A DNA stretch of 64,000 nt. Source: Bacteroidota bacterium. GTDB lineage: Bacteria > Bacteroidota > Ignavibacteria > UBA10030 > UBA6906. The stretch covers positions 96,209-160,208 of the forward strand of contig JAHBUR010000004.1 of the NCBI GenBank assembly GCA_019637975.1, read 5' to 3'. Shown in pieces: positions 32,757-41,321 of this stretch. Each line of letters begins with the position of its first letter. Positions within the stretch are counted from its first letter, which is position 1. The notes beneath the pieces were generated by a model. The model saw only the letters and a list, made by a program, of their open reading frames with translations. It was not told where the DNA came from and made no database searches. Both the position numbers and the translations under genes were made by a program.

Positions 32757-33854
32757 TCAGTATGCCTCCGCGGTCTGTGCTACATTCTTCCGTATCAATT
32801 TGTCAAGCGCTTTGACAATTTCTTCCGGCGATGGGATAATGCCGCCCATGCGTCCGTAAAACTCAACCGGCACGCGGCCCTCGACGGCAAGCCGAACATC
32901 TTCCACCATTTGCCCGGCGTTCATTTCCACAGTCAGCATTCCCTGCACACGCCCGGCAAGATCAGCCAACGCTTTGGAGGGAAACGGGTAAAGGGTTTGA
33001 GGCCGCAACAGCCCGACACGAATTCCCTGGTCACGCGCCAACTCTACTGCACGATGCGCGATGCGCGCAACGAGTCCGTACGCGACAATGAGAAACTCTG
33101 CATCGTCTGCATCCATCAATTCGTAACGAACCTCGTTCTCCGTCACTTTGCGGTATTTTTCTTGAAGATGGAGATTGATCTCTTCCATCTTTTCGGGCTG
33201 AATATGCAACGACGTGATGATGTTCCGGGGACGTTCTGCCGGTTTGCCGGTTGTTGCCCACGGTTTCACAGGGACATGATCTTTGGGATCATACTCACGG
33301 AATTCGACCTTCTCCATCATCTGTCCGAGAGCACCATCGGCAAGAATCATCACCGGATTGCGATACTTATCCGCAAGATCGAAGCCGTCGAACACAAAGT
33401 CCGCCATTTCCTGCACGCTCGCCGGGGCGAGAACAATAAGCCTGTAGTCACCATGCCCGCCGCCTTTCGTTGCCTGGAAGTAATCACCCTGCGACGGCTG
33501 AATGGTGCCGAGGCCGGGTCCGCCGCGGTTTACATTCGCGAGAAGACAGGGAAGCTCGGCACATGCGATGTATGACAAGCCTTCCTGCATGAGACTGATG
33601 CCGGGACTTGACGACGAAGTCATGACGCGGGCGCCCGCGCCGGAAGCTCCGTACACCATGTTGATCGATGCAACTTCACTTTCGGCCTGCAACACAATCA
33701 TGCCGCGCTTTCGCCCTTCGTCGGCGAGGTACTCCAGCACTTCCGACTGCGGGGTGATAGGATAGCCGAAGTACGCCTGGCAGCCCGCACGGATAGCGGC
33801 TTCTGCAAGCGCTTCGTTTCCTTTCATAAGTCTGATGTTGTCATTGTCAGCCAC
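32757..33854 (-). CDS. vorB: 2-oxoacid:ferredoxin oxidoreductase alpha subunit (VorB-like)
   Basis: A 365-residue alpha subunit resembling proteins annotated as 3-methyl-2-oxobutanoate dehydrogenase subunit VorB. Features: RLMKGNEALAEAAIRAGCQA, FGYPITPQSEVLEYLADE, VMTSSSSPGISLMQEGLSYI, ATKGGGHGDYRLIVLAPASV. AAAGGA stands 6 bases before a GTG at 33854, which I take as start; no ATG lies between it and the Met of RLMKG. Branched-chain 2-oxoacids or 2-oxobutyrate are favoured over 2-oxoglutarate by this resemblance. A terminator-like hairpin (33913-33947) upstream separates it from the ferredoxin transcript. Confidence 0.92.
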   Translation of the reverse strand: MADNDNIRLMKGNEALAEAAIRAGCQAYFGYPITPQSEVLEYLADEGRKRGMIVLQAESEVASINMVYGASGAGARVMTSSSSPGISLMQEGLSYIACAELPCLLANVNRGGPGLGTIQPSQGDYFQATKGGGHGDYRLIVLAPASVQEMADFVFDGFDLADKYRNPVMILADGALGQMMEKVEFREYDPKDHVPVKPWATTGKPAERPRNIITSLHIQPEKMEEINLHLQEKYRKVTENEVRYELMDADDAEFLIVAYGLVARIAHRAVELARDQGIRVGLLRPQTLYPFPSKALADLAGRVQGMLTVEMNAGQMVEDVRLAVEGRVPVEFYGRMGGIIPSPEEIVKALDKLIRKNVAQTAEAY

Positions 33855-33912
33855 GTTGGTTCCTTTCTTCTTGCAGTGAAAATTAACAGTTTGAACATCC
33901 GTGAAAACACAA

Positions 33913-33947
33913 AACGCCGAAGGCACGACCATGCTGACTCCGGCGTT
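33913..33947 (-). terminator. Terminator-like hairpin before the oxidoreductase genes
   Basis: Stem AACGCCG / CGGCGTT with a 21-base loop, followed on the minus strand by TTTTGTGTTTTC. It lies downstream of the ferredoxin and small membrane protein genes and about 60 bases before vorB, so it could end or attenuate that transcript. Confidence 0.5.
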
Positions 33948-34056
33948 CTGATTTTGAAATAACATTTTCTCTTCTTGTCACATGACGATGAACCGTCATG
34001 CCGTTTACATCAAGGATGATACATCATCTTCAAGAAACATCCGTCATACCGGCTTT

Positions 34057-34224
34057 CTACCGTGCCTGCGTCTTCTTTCGTCGCCGGCGCATCGGCGGAA
34101 ACAGCGGCCTGCGGCCCCGTTCATCCTCCTCCGTTGTTCCCTGAAACACCCATGCAATCACGTACACGAACGCGAGAAAGCCAAGCACAAGCGTTATGAT
34201 TTTGATGAAGGCTGCGAGTTCCAT
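34057..34224 (-). CDS. 55-residue single-pass membrane protein
   Basis: A small gene with a textbook AAGGAGG site 5 bases before the ATG at 34224. It encodes one hydrophobic helix (FIKIITLVLGFLAFVYVIAW) followed by an acidic patch (TTEEDERGRR) and a very basic tail (MRRRRKKTQAR). It sits 36 bases after the ferredoxin gene and before a terminator-like hairpin, on the same strand. I know no named family. The strong ribosome site, the helix and the spacing make it a real gene; it might anchor the ferredoxin or the oxidoreductase to the membrane. Confidence 0.72.
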   Translation of the reverse strand: MELAAFIKIITLVLGFLAFVYVIAWVFQGTTEEDERGRRPLFPPMRRRRKKTQAR

Positions 34225-34260
34225 GGTTTCCTCCTTTCGGTGGAATGATTCGGCCAGGCT

Positions 34261-34539
34261 CTACGAGACTGTAACCGTGATATCCTGCTTCACGTTGCTG
34301 ATCGTCGCAACAGGCGTTTTGCCTTTCTTTTTCTCCCGATAGACGGTAATCACCGCATCGGGACACACGAGCGCACAGTTGACGCAGCCTGTGCAGTTAT
34401 CCTTCACAAGCACCGCATAGTGGTACCCTTGCTTGTTGAGATGGGGTGATAGTTCGATGCTTCCCTGCGGACACGCTTCGATACATAACTCACACCCTTT
34501 GCAGGTTTCAACTTCAAATTTGACTGTTCCTTTTGCCAT
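34261..34539 (-). CDS. 2x[4Fe-4S] ferredoxin subunit of the 2-oxoacid oxidoreductase
   Basis: A 92-residue ferredoxin with two cluster motifs, CKGCELCIEACPQGSIEL and CTGCVNCALVCPDAVITV, in the spacing of VorD/KorD-type delta subunits. It probably carries electrons out of the TPP site of the oxidoreductase encoded downstream. A 30-residue basic extension (YREKKKGKTPVATISNVKQD) follows the second motif. It is preceded closely by the acyl-CoA hydrolase/transferase gene and followed by a small membrane protein gene, all on the same strand. Confidence 0.9.
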   Translation of the reverse strand: MAKGTVKFEVETCKGCELCIEACPQGSIELSPHLNKQGYHYAVLVKDNCTGCVNCALVCPDAVITVYREKKKGKTPVATISNVKQDITVTVS

Positions 34540-34564
34540 GTGTTCTCCTTGGTTCTGCGCTTGT

Positions 34565-35902
34565 CTAACACGTGAAATACTGTTCTCTTGCGAAATCCTC
34601 CAACTCCGGCCGGAATTTCGGATGCGCTATACTGATCAACAACTCAATACGTTCACGGACTGATTTGCCGTGAAGATTTACAATACCGTATTCCGTGACA
34701 ACGTAGTGAACATCGCCACGCGTTGTTGTCACTCCGGCTCCCTCTCTCAGATGCGGCGTGATGCGGGAAACGGTATCATCCTTTGCGGTCGAAGGAAGGG
34801 CAATGATCGGCTTGCCTCCTTCGGAACGTGACGCCCCACGAATGAAATCCGTTTGCCCGCCGAAACCGCTGAAGAATTTGTAGCCCATCGAGTCGGCACA
34901 CACTTGTCCGGTCAAATCGATTTCGATTGCCGAGTTGACGGCAACCATTTTACGGTTGCGCGCAACCGTAAACGGATCGTTGGTGAACTGTGTCGGGCGA
35001 AACTCCATAAACGGGTTATTGTCGATATAGTTGAACAATTCGTGCGAACCGAGCACGAACGAAGTCACGGTTTTCCCGGGCAGTAATGTTTTCCGTTGGT
35101 TGGTAATCACGCCCGACTCAATCAGCGGAATGATGCCATCCGATACCATTTCGGAGTGAATGCCGAGATGTTTTCTATCGGTCAGGAACTTCACCGTTGC
35201 ATCCGGGATGCGTCCGATGCCGAGTTGCAACGTTGAGCCGTCCTCAATCAGACTCGCAACATTCTCGCCGATTTTCCTGTAATTCTCCAATTCTTCCGGC
35301 GTTTCGTCACCTTCCATCTGCGGAAGCTCGCGCAGGGGCGTATCCACCTCAACACAATAATCGATTTTGTTGATATGAATAAAGGAATCACCGAGTGTCC
35401 GGGGCATATTGGAATTGATTTGGGCAACTACAACTTTTGCAACATCTGTTGCCGTCTTTGTGCATTCAACACCGACTCCAAAACTGCAATATCCGTGTTC
35501 GTCGGGCGGCGAAACCTGAATGAGCGCAACATCAATACGGTAGTTCTTGCTTTGAATCAGTGACGGAATTTCCGAAAGAAAGATCGGTGTGAAATCCGCC
35601 CGGCCCTCGCAGACCGCCTTCCGGACATTCTTTCCGATAAAGAATGCATTGTGCCGGAAGTGTCCCTTCATCTCGGGGCGGACATACACCGCTTCGCCGA
35701 CGCCGAGCAAATGACAGACTTCAACATCGAACAACTCTTCGTAGCGCCCGACCATCGCATCCACCAGCACCTGCGGAACAGCACAGCCGGGATGAATGTA
35801 GACGCGGTCGCCCGAACGGATAACAGAAACGGCTTCTTCCGCACTGACGAATTTTCTTTCGTATTTTGATTTTATTGCCGGTGAAACTGAACTGTAGTGC
35901 AT
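34565..35902 (-). CDS. Acetyl-CoA hydrolase/CoA-transferase family protein
   Basis: A 445-residue class I-type acyl-CoA:carboxylate CoA-transferase (Cat/4-hydroxybutyrate CoA-transferase group). It has AEEAVSVIRSGDRVYIHPGC at the start, LQLGIGRIPDATVKFLTDRK, GIHSEMVSDGIIPLIESG where the catalytic Glu is expected, and GFGGQTDFIRGASRSEGGK near the end. It exchanges CoA between acetate, propionate, butyrate or succinate. Placed beside the 2-oxoacid oxidoreductase it could conserve or recycle the acyl-CoA made there. Substrate choice cannot be read from sequence. Confidence 0.9.
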   Translation of the reverse strand: MHYSSVSPAIKSKYERKFVSAEEAVSVIRSGDRVYIHPGCAVPQVLVDAMVGRYEELFDVEVCHLLGVGEAVYVRPEMKGHFRHNAFFIGKNVRKAVCEGRADFTPIFLSEIPSLIQSKNYRIDVALIQVSPPDEHGYCSFGVGVECTKTATDVAKVVVAQINSNMPRTLGDSFIHINKIDYCVEVDTPLRELPQMEGDETPEELENYRKIGENVASLIEDGSTLQLGIGRIPDATVKFLTDRKHLGIHSEMVSDGIIPLIESGVITNQRKTLLPGKTVTSFVLGSHELFNYIDNNPFMEFRPTQFTNDPFTVARNRKMVAVNSAIEIDLTGQVCADSMGYKFFSGFGGQTDFIRGASRSEGGKPIIALPSTAKDDTVSRITPHLREGAGVTTTRGDVHYVVTEYGIVNLHGKSVRERIELLISIAHPKFRPELEDFAREQYFTC

Positions 35903-35927
35903 ACTCCTGTTCGATCCTTTCCTGCAA

Positions 35928-37250
35928 CTAATGGGTTTCGTCTAACGATACTGCAAGATCCCTGATGATATCTTCCGGTTTCTCGAGTCCGGGCGCCAGG
36001 CGAATTCCGCCGGGATTCATTCCTGCCGCCATTTGTTCTTCGGGAGGAATTGCCGAATGCGTCATCGAACCGGGATGCTCAATCAGCGTTCTGATGTTGC
36101 CGAGACTGACGGCAAGCGTGATGCAATACGCGTGCTTCGCCACGTGGTTGATGAAACGTTCTGCACGCTTGAGGCGATCGGCCGGACTTTCGCCCTTCAT
36201 CACGAAGTAAAGCATCGCGCCCGGGGCAAAGTTGCCGTCGTAGTCAACCATTTGGCGTCGCGCCAGTTCCGCTTGACCAAATTGCGCCAACCCCGGATAG
36301 TGGACACATTCAATTTCCGGGCGCGTTGTGAGAAACTCTGCAACCCTTTGCGCGGTTGCCTGCATTTGTCGCATCCGGACGGCCAGCGAGGGCAATCCCT
36401 GCACAAGCACGGGCCACGCCGCCTTCGACGACAACACGCCGCCGAAATCTTTGCGGTACAACATCAGCCTGTCATGACTCCACTTCGGACCGATGACAAC
36501 TCCGCCGATGTCGGTTCCGAATCCCCCGATGGCTTTTGTGAGCGAGTGAACGACGAAGTCAATCCCCAAAGAAATCGGGCGCTGGCAGAACGGTGTTGCA
36601 AACGTGCTGTCAACAACCGTATAGATCCTCTCTTCTTCCGATCTGTTCCGGTTCAAATCTTTCACAATATCCGCAACGGCTTTCAAGTCAATGAGGCGAA
36701 GTGTCGGATTGACGGGTGATTCGAGATATACAACACGAGTGTTTTTTGTGACGTGACGGAGAATCACATTCGGATTCGTCATGTCAACAAACGCTGTTTC
36801 GATCTTGAGCCGGGGATACCAGTTCGTCAACAGCGAGTACGTGCAGCCGTACAACGTTTTGTGCGCAATGATCTCGCTGCCGCTTCCCGTCAGCATTCCT
36901 AAAATGCCTGAGATTGCCGCCATGCCGCTTGCAAACGTAACGGCAACATCCCCGCCTTCAGCATACGCGAGATTCTCTTCCAGCATATCCTTGTTCGGTT
37001 CGCCGAGCCTGTCGTAGATGTAAATGGGAGCCTTACTCCTGACGGTAACTTCGTCGCTTGAATGCGCAAACTCCGCAAATCCCTCTGCGCCGCGTTGTGC
37101 CGAGTCGAGACGGAACGTTGCCGACGACGAGATGGGCGGGAGAAGATGGTGGCTGTAGTCCCATCGCGGATTTTGCGATTGTCCATAGATCAAATGAGCT
37201 TCAACCGAATGGCCGTCTTCTTTCTTGTTGAGTTTTTCTGTCGATTTCAT
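35928..37250 (-). CDS. Methionine gamma-lyase / cystathionine gamma-synthase family enzyme
   Basis: A 440-residue PLP enzyme of the Cys/Met metabolism family. PLP features are FASGMAAISGILGMLTGSG, YLESPVNPTLRLIDL, VVDSTFATPFCQRP and the Schiff-base Lys in VVHSLTKAIGGFGTDIGG. The C-terminus has SLGNIRTLIEHPGSMTHS. Its likely reaction is elimination from methionine (or homocysteine) giving 2-oxobutyrate, ammonia and a thiol, but gamma-synthase activity is possible. The longer frame overlaps the nitroreductase gene, so I start at the ATG at 37250. The product 2-oxobutyrate would feed the oxidoreductase encoded downstream. Confidence 0.85.
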   Translation of the reverse strand: MKSTEKLNKKEDGHSVEAHLIYGQSQNPRWDYSHHLLPPISSSATFRLDSAQRGAEGFAEFAHSSDEVTVRSKAPIYIYDRLGEPNKDMLEENLAYAEGGDVAVTFASGMAAISGILGMLTGSGSEIIAHKTLYGCTYSLLTNWYPRLKIETAFVDMTNPNVILRHVTKNTRVVYLESPVNPTLRLIDLKAVADIVKDLNRNRSEEERIYTVVDSTFATPFCQRPISLGIDFVVHSLTKAIGGFGTDIGGVVIGPKWSHDRLMLYRKDFGGVLSSKAAWPVLVQGLPSLAVRMRQMQATAQRVAEFLTTRPEIECVHYPGLAQFGQAELARRQMVDYDGNFAPGAMLYFVMKGESPADRLKRAERFINHVAKHAYCITLAVSLGNIRTLIEHPGSMTHSAIPPEEQMAAGMNPGGIRLAPGLEKPEDIIRDLAVSLDETH

Positions 37251-37272
37251 AACATCACCGTAGACTTGTTTA

Positions 37273-38352
37273 TCAGCGCAAAATGCAATCTTCCACCGGT
37301 CTTCTCGGACTCGGCGCCGGTTGGTCCAACGAATACCCGATGCGGAGCAGAAGTTGCGGCAACATGCCCAAGCCGAGTATCTTCTGCAGGTGCAGTCGTG
37401 CTTCCGGTATTTCGATCGGCATGTTGAAGAAGCTGAATTGCAACCCGTCACGCGTCAGGCCGAGAAGAATTCCCTCCAGTGTTTCCCCGACGCCAAGCCA
37501 TGCCGGAATGGAATCTTCACTATACAGAACGAGAAGCGCCGGCGCCTCACGGCAGAGGCGCTCGTCGTGCTTTGCCCGTATTCCACCCATATCAATTGTC
37601 TTCACTGCCCACGGCGCAACGGTCGAAGGCAAATCACCGATTCCAAAGGAAGCGCCCGTCATGCCGTCGGGCTTCTGTGTTGCGTTCGGACGAAGCCATT
37701 CGCCGAGTTCCTTTCTGAATTCCGGATCGGCCTGTTGAAGGCGGTCGGCGTGTGCTACCAGTTTTGCCACCGCTGCATTCCTTTTCGAATCTGTCGAGAT
37801 GAAGATGGAAGCCTCCGATTCTTCTCTCGCTTCGCGATATCGTTCCATTATTACGTCCGGAACACGTGCCGCCAGAAACGCATTCCGGTTGGTGTGCCGA
37901 CGGGCAATGACAGGAAACAACTGCTCAATCTTTTTGTCTCGATTACTCTGCAACGAGGGAGAGAGGGAGACAAAGGCAATCGGCATTTCGCTGTCGCCGC
38001 TGAAATTGTAATCCGCACGGACATCAAACCCGAAGTGAATTGCGGCAATGCGCAAATTCATAATCGCCGCTCCGACACCCATCAACAATTCCCTGTTGCT
38101 CGGATCGGCAACCGGAAGCCGCCGTGTGTAATCCGCATACACGGCAATCCCGTTATCGAACAGCCGGAACAACCAAGGTTGCGTGTTGTGGCTCGACGGT
38201 GCAAGAATTGCGTATCGCAGCAAATGCGTGAACCGTTCTTCATGAGGCCCGTTTTGCGGAAACGCGAGGTTCTCCACTTCATACGGGGTTCTCAAAGGAT
38301 CATACGCGTCTGCCTTCATCACTTGTATATCATCAACCTCGATTGTTGCCAT
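37273..38352 (-). CDS. Acg-type nitroreductase-family protein
   Basis: A 359-residue FMN-binding protein of the Acg group (two fused nitroreductase-like halves). HLLRYAILAPSSHNTQPWLF is the N-terminal FMN-phosphate loop, followed by RLPVADPSNRELLMGVGAAI, and the second half begins near EKIEQLFPVIARRHTNRNAF. Acg proteins in Mycobacterium belong to the hypoxia regulon and may sequester flavin rather than catalyse. The ATG at 38352 overlaps the ferredoxin stop by about 20 bases, implying coupling; the longer frame lies over the ferredoxin gene. A redox role with that ferredoxin is plausible. Confidence 0.82.
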   Translation of the reverse strand: MATIEVDDIQVMKADAYDPLRTPYEVENLAFPQNGPHEERFTHLLRYAILAPSSHNTQPWLFRLFDNGIAVYADYTRRLPVADPSNRELLMGVGAAIMNLRIAAIHFGFDVRADYNFSGDSEMPIAFVSLSPSLQSNRDKKIEQLFPVIARRHTNRNAFLAARVPDVIMERYREAREESEASIFISTDSKRNAAVAKLVAHADRLQQADPEFRKELGEWLRPNATQKPDGMTGASFGIGDLPSTVAPWAVKTIDMGGIRAKHDERLCREAPALLVLYSEDSIPAWLGVGETLEGILLGLTRDGLQFSFFNMPIEIPEARLHLQKILGLGMLPQLLLRIGYSLDQPAPSPRRPVEDCILR

Positions 38353-38611
38353 GATCATCTTCTTGAAGCTGTGGCTCAGCCACTTCATCTTCCGACCGGA
38401 TTGCGTCGAGCGGGCAATCTTCTTTCGCCTCCAATACCAATTCTTCTTCTTCACTGTCAACAGGCTGCTTTCCGACGAAGTATGTGTTTGTCGGTTTGTG
38501 AAACTCGAAATTGTCGGGTGCCACAGCCGCGCAGTACGCGCAGCCGTCACACTCTTCTGTTGTGTGATATTTTCCCGGCACATTCTCCGGTAGTTTCGCC
38601 GCTTCGCTCAT
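38333..38611 (-). CDS. Single-cluster [4Fe-4S] ferredoxin
   Basis: A 92-residue ferredoxin of the C-x2-C-x2-C ... C type: ECDGCAYCAAVAPDNFEF and, about 40 residues on, LEAKEDCPLDAIRSED. It should bind one low-potential [4Fe-4S] cluster. The acidic C-terminal tail (SEDEVAEPQLQEDD) may help docking. It is followed by an overlapping Acg-type nitroreductase gene and preceded by ccmF. The partner is unknown; the overlap points to the nitroreductase. Confidence 0.85.
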   Translation of the reverse strand: MSEAAKLPENVPGKYHTTEECDGCAYCAAVAPDNFEFHKPTNTYFVGKQPVDSEEEELVLEAKEDCPLDAIRSEDEVAEPQLQEDDHGNNRG

Positions 38612-38616
38612 GGTGT

Positions 38617-40857
38617 TTACGCCTCCTTCAAGCGTTTGAACATTGCTATGAAAAATCCGAGGGTCATGATCACCGTCCCCCCCCAGAGAAGATTGATATA
38701 CGGTTTGATGCTCGCTTCGACCACCAGTGTTTCCGGTGTTGACGATTCAGACTCGCCGTCGCGATGGAGCGTGACTGTTATCGTGGAGGGCTCAGTGCCC
38801 ATCCCGACATTCAATGACACAAGCTGGATTTCGCCGTTTACCAGCTTGGAGGGCGTCGAGGTGTAATGGGGTTCTCCGTTGCCCGAATAGTGCATCGCAG
38901 GGACAACGGTTTCGCGTGCCGAACCGTTAGTCAATTCAAGCACCGATCCGATGGTCATACCTTGCGAGCTTGCCGCCATTCCTTCCTGCGAATGGTCATT
39001 CATATCAAACTTGACGAACTTTGCTTTCACGTCACCCCATACAACGGTTTCGCCTTTCGGCATCGTGTACGTGTCGTGGGTATGTGATGCATGCGCGTCG
39101 TCCTGCTGCAGGGAAACAGGTGAGACGTACACATCCTTTGTCAGAAACGACACGATGTCCGGGTTACGCATCAGGCCTTGCTGGCCGGCATCGAACATGA
39201 CCGGATCGAGCAGGAATGTCTTTCCATCTTTTTCCGCCGCCACATGAAAAGCAAATTTGCCATCCCCGGTCGGGTGATAGCCTGTGTATGTCATCGTATA
39301 ACCGAGAACCTGCTGCGGCTGATTGAGGGGGAGGGAAAGGTGTTGCGAACTGCTGTACTTGCCCGTCGCAATGATACCGAGGAACATCAACGCAAGCCCG
39401 AGGTGGGCAAACTTTCCGCCGAGCAGCAACACGTTGCCGTTCATTGTTCGCGCGCCGGTTTCTATGTTAACGAAGAACGCAAACGTAGCAGAGAAGGCGA
39501 ACAGTGCAAACATCCAATCCCTCACGCCGATAAACCAGAGCACCGCCGTAACGACAACCGATGCGAGAAGGGACATCATTGATCGTTTGAGCATTGACTT
39601 CCACTCATCAATTCCCCATTGCACAAAAAGACTGAAGCCTATCAACAACCCGATTGCAATGCCGATGGGCAGATGGGTCCTGTCGTAGAACGAGGGCTCG
39701 ACGGTTGTTTTCGATACAATCGGCAGACTCGTACCGAACAGAACAACAGCCGCGCTGATGAGAAGAATGATCATCCCCGCACCAAGCGCTGTTTCCCTGC
39801 TGATGAACGCTGTTTCTCCGTTTTCCGGTCTCAGTTCTTTCCTGCGGGCCGCCATCATGCCGAGCCCGAGAGCCGCAATGAACGCGAGGTACATCACGAG
39901 CAACGAATACACAAACATACCGGGATCGGCAAACGAGTGAACGGACGAATCGCCCAACACTCCGCTGCGCGTGAGAAACGTGCTGTACACCACCAGGAAG
40001 TAGGAGATGATTGCAAGGAAGAGGTTCGTGCGAACAAACTTCCCGGAACGCCGCTGGGCGAGCAGCGTATGAATAAGCGCAACCGACGTAATCCAGGGAA
40101 CAAGCGATGAATTCTCGACGGGGTCCCAACCCCAGTAACCACCCCACCCCAACACTCCGTACGCCCAATACGCACCGATGATAAGACCCATGCCGAGTGA
40201 CACGGAGGCAAACAGCACCCAAGGGAATGCCTGCAGAATCCACTCCTGATAGTCCTTTCGCCACAAGCCGGCAACCGCGAAGCTGAACGGCACCGACATC
40301 GCTGCAAACCCGACGAACAGCACCGGCGGATGGATGACCATCCAGAAATTCTGCAACAACGGGTTCAGTCCGCTTCCGTCAGGGGGCATGTGACCAACCG
40401 CAGCATCCGGAAACATTTCCCACAAATGGATGAACGGAGTTTTTACCACGAGCAACAACAAGAGAAACGACTGAAGTGCCATGAACACACCCATCACATA
40501 CGGCTCCGTTTTGCGTTTTGCCGTAAAGGGCGAAAGCCAAAGAGCTATCAACGATGAACAGAGTGCCCAGAACAGAAAACTCCCTTCCTGCCCTGCCCAG
40601 AATGTCGAAGCAAGAAGAAAGAACGGCAACGAACGGTCACTGTAGCTGTACACGTAACCGTTTGCAAAATCGTGATTGATAATGAGTGCAAGAAGAAGTG
40701 CCGATGCAGCAAGAATACTTGCCACACTGAGCTTCATCCAGACACGGGCGGGATAAAGAAGGAACCGCTGATGATTCGCATTACGATAGTAGTTGAGGCT
40801 CGCCACCAGTGAAGTGACCAACGCCAGAACAGTGACCCAGAAACCGAGAACAGTCAT
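38617..40857 (-). CDS. ccmF: Cytochrome c haem lyase subunit CcmF
   Basis: A 746-residue polytopic protein of the CcmF/CcsA family, which attaches haem to CxxCH motifs. The haem-handling WWD-type motif is WGGYWGWDPVENSSLVPW, and about 14 membrane helices surround it. Conserved histidines for haem b or c ligation are in MVIHPPVLFVGFA and LIHTLLAQRR. A periplasmic domain of about 200 residues lies before the last helix. It has a sigma-54-like promoter (40899-40915) 32 bases upstream of the expected start of transcription, so its expression may rise together with the cytochrome genes. The other ccm genes are not in the window. Confidence 0.92.
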   Translation of the reverse strand: MTVLGFWVTVLALVTSLVASLNYYRNANHQRFLLYPARVWMKLSVASILAASALLLALIINHDFANGYVYSYSDRSLPFFLLASTFWAGQEGSFLFWALCSSLIALWLSPFTAKRKTEPYVMGVFMALQSFLLLLLVVKTPFIHLWEMFPDAAVGHMPPDGSGLNPLLQNFWMVIHPPVLFVGFAAMSVPFSFAVAGLWRKDYQEWILQAFPWVLFASVSLGMGLIIGAYWAYGVLGWGGYWGWDPVENSSLVPWITSVALIHTLLAQRRSGKFVRTNLFLAIISYFLVVYSTFLTRSGVLGDSSVHSFADPGMFVYSLLVMYLAFIAALGLGMMAARRKELRPENGETAFISRETALGAGMIILLISAAVVLFGTSLPIVSKTTVEPSFYDRTHLPIGIAIGLLIGFSLFVQWGIDEWKSMLKRSMMSLLASVVVTAVLWFIGVRDWMFALFAFSATFAFFVNIETGARTMNGNVLLLGGKFAHLGLALMFLGIIATGKYSSSQHLSLPLNQPQQVLGYTMTYTGYHPTGDGKFAFHVAAEKDGKTFLLDPVMFDAGQQGLMRNPDIVSFLTKDVYVSPVSLQQDDAHASHTHDTYTMPKGETVVWGDVKAKFVKFDMNDHSQEGMAASSQGMTIGSVLELTNGSARETVVPAMHYSGNGEPHYTSTPSKLVNGEIQLVSLNVGMGTEPSTITVTLHRDGESESSTPETLVVEASIKPYINLLWGGTVIMTLGFFIAMFKRLKEA

Positions 40858-40898
40858 TACAACCTCCAGAATGAATACATGAACACACGGTATCTATA

Positions 40899-40915
40899 GG
40901 TCAACCCGTGTGCCA
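40899..40915 (-). promoter_or_regulatory. Sigma-54-like promoter before ccmF
   Basis: On the minus strand: TGGCACACGGGTTGACC. TGGCAC fits the -24 box and TTGA the -12 box, with GG and GA separated by 10 bases; the -12 box has A where TTGC is standard. Its first 14 bases are identical to those of the site at 47969-47984. Confidence 0.55.
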
Positions 40916-41039
40916 CTGCCCGCCGCAGGCAAACTGCAAATGCGGGCGCTATTCACGACTTTTTGACGTGATGAAAATTCCAACATTGTTGAAATTCCGA
41001 TTCGTGGGAAACATTTTGCAGGAGTGATAAAGGCAGGAA

Positions 41040-41312
41040 TTACCGGATTTGCGCCGTGCAGGCCCGGTGGCAGCAATCCATTTCAGGCCACAACGAGCAG
41101 GCTTTCACAATCCGTATCTCTTTGGGAATGAGAACTGAAGAAACGGCAGCAATCCTGGGGGAAACTGCAACTGTTGCTTGTTGTTTCTTTTCAGGGCAGA
41201 TGACAAGTTTGCCGCGACTATAACGCTGGTAGGTATCCACTATTGTGGGCATCGCAATCGAGATTGCCACAAAGTTGATGAGAAAGCTGATGACAAACAG
41301 AAACTCAATCAT
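41040..41312 (-). CDS. Small membrane-anchored Cys-rich protein
   Basis: A 90-residue protein with one N-terminal helix (FLFVISFLINFVAISIAMP) and a C-terminal domain. The domain holds VICPEKK and ACSLWPEMDCCHRACTAQI, five cysteines (39, 72, 80, 81, 85) arranged around a Trp-Pro-Glu. Proteins with this tail recur beside respiratory cytochrome genes in several phyla, as far as I recall, but have no name. A GGGTGATC site precedes the ATG. It follows the Cys-rich gene at 41322-41669 by 9 bases on the same strand, and the two were probably transcribed with TonB. Confidence 0.6.
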   Translation of the reverse strand: MIEFLFVISFLINFVAISIAMPTIVDTYQRYSRGKLVICPEKKQQATVAVSPRIAAVSSVLIPKEIRIVKACSLWPEMDCCHRACTAQIR

Positions 41313-41321
41313 CTGATCACC

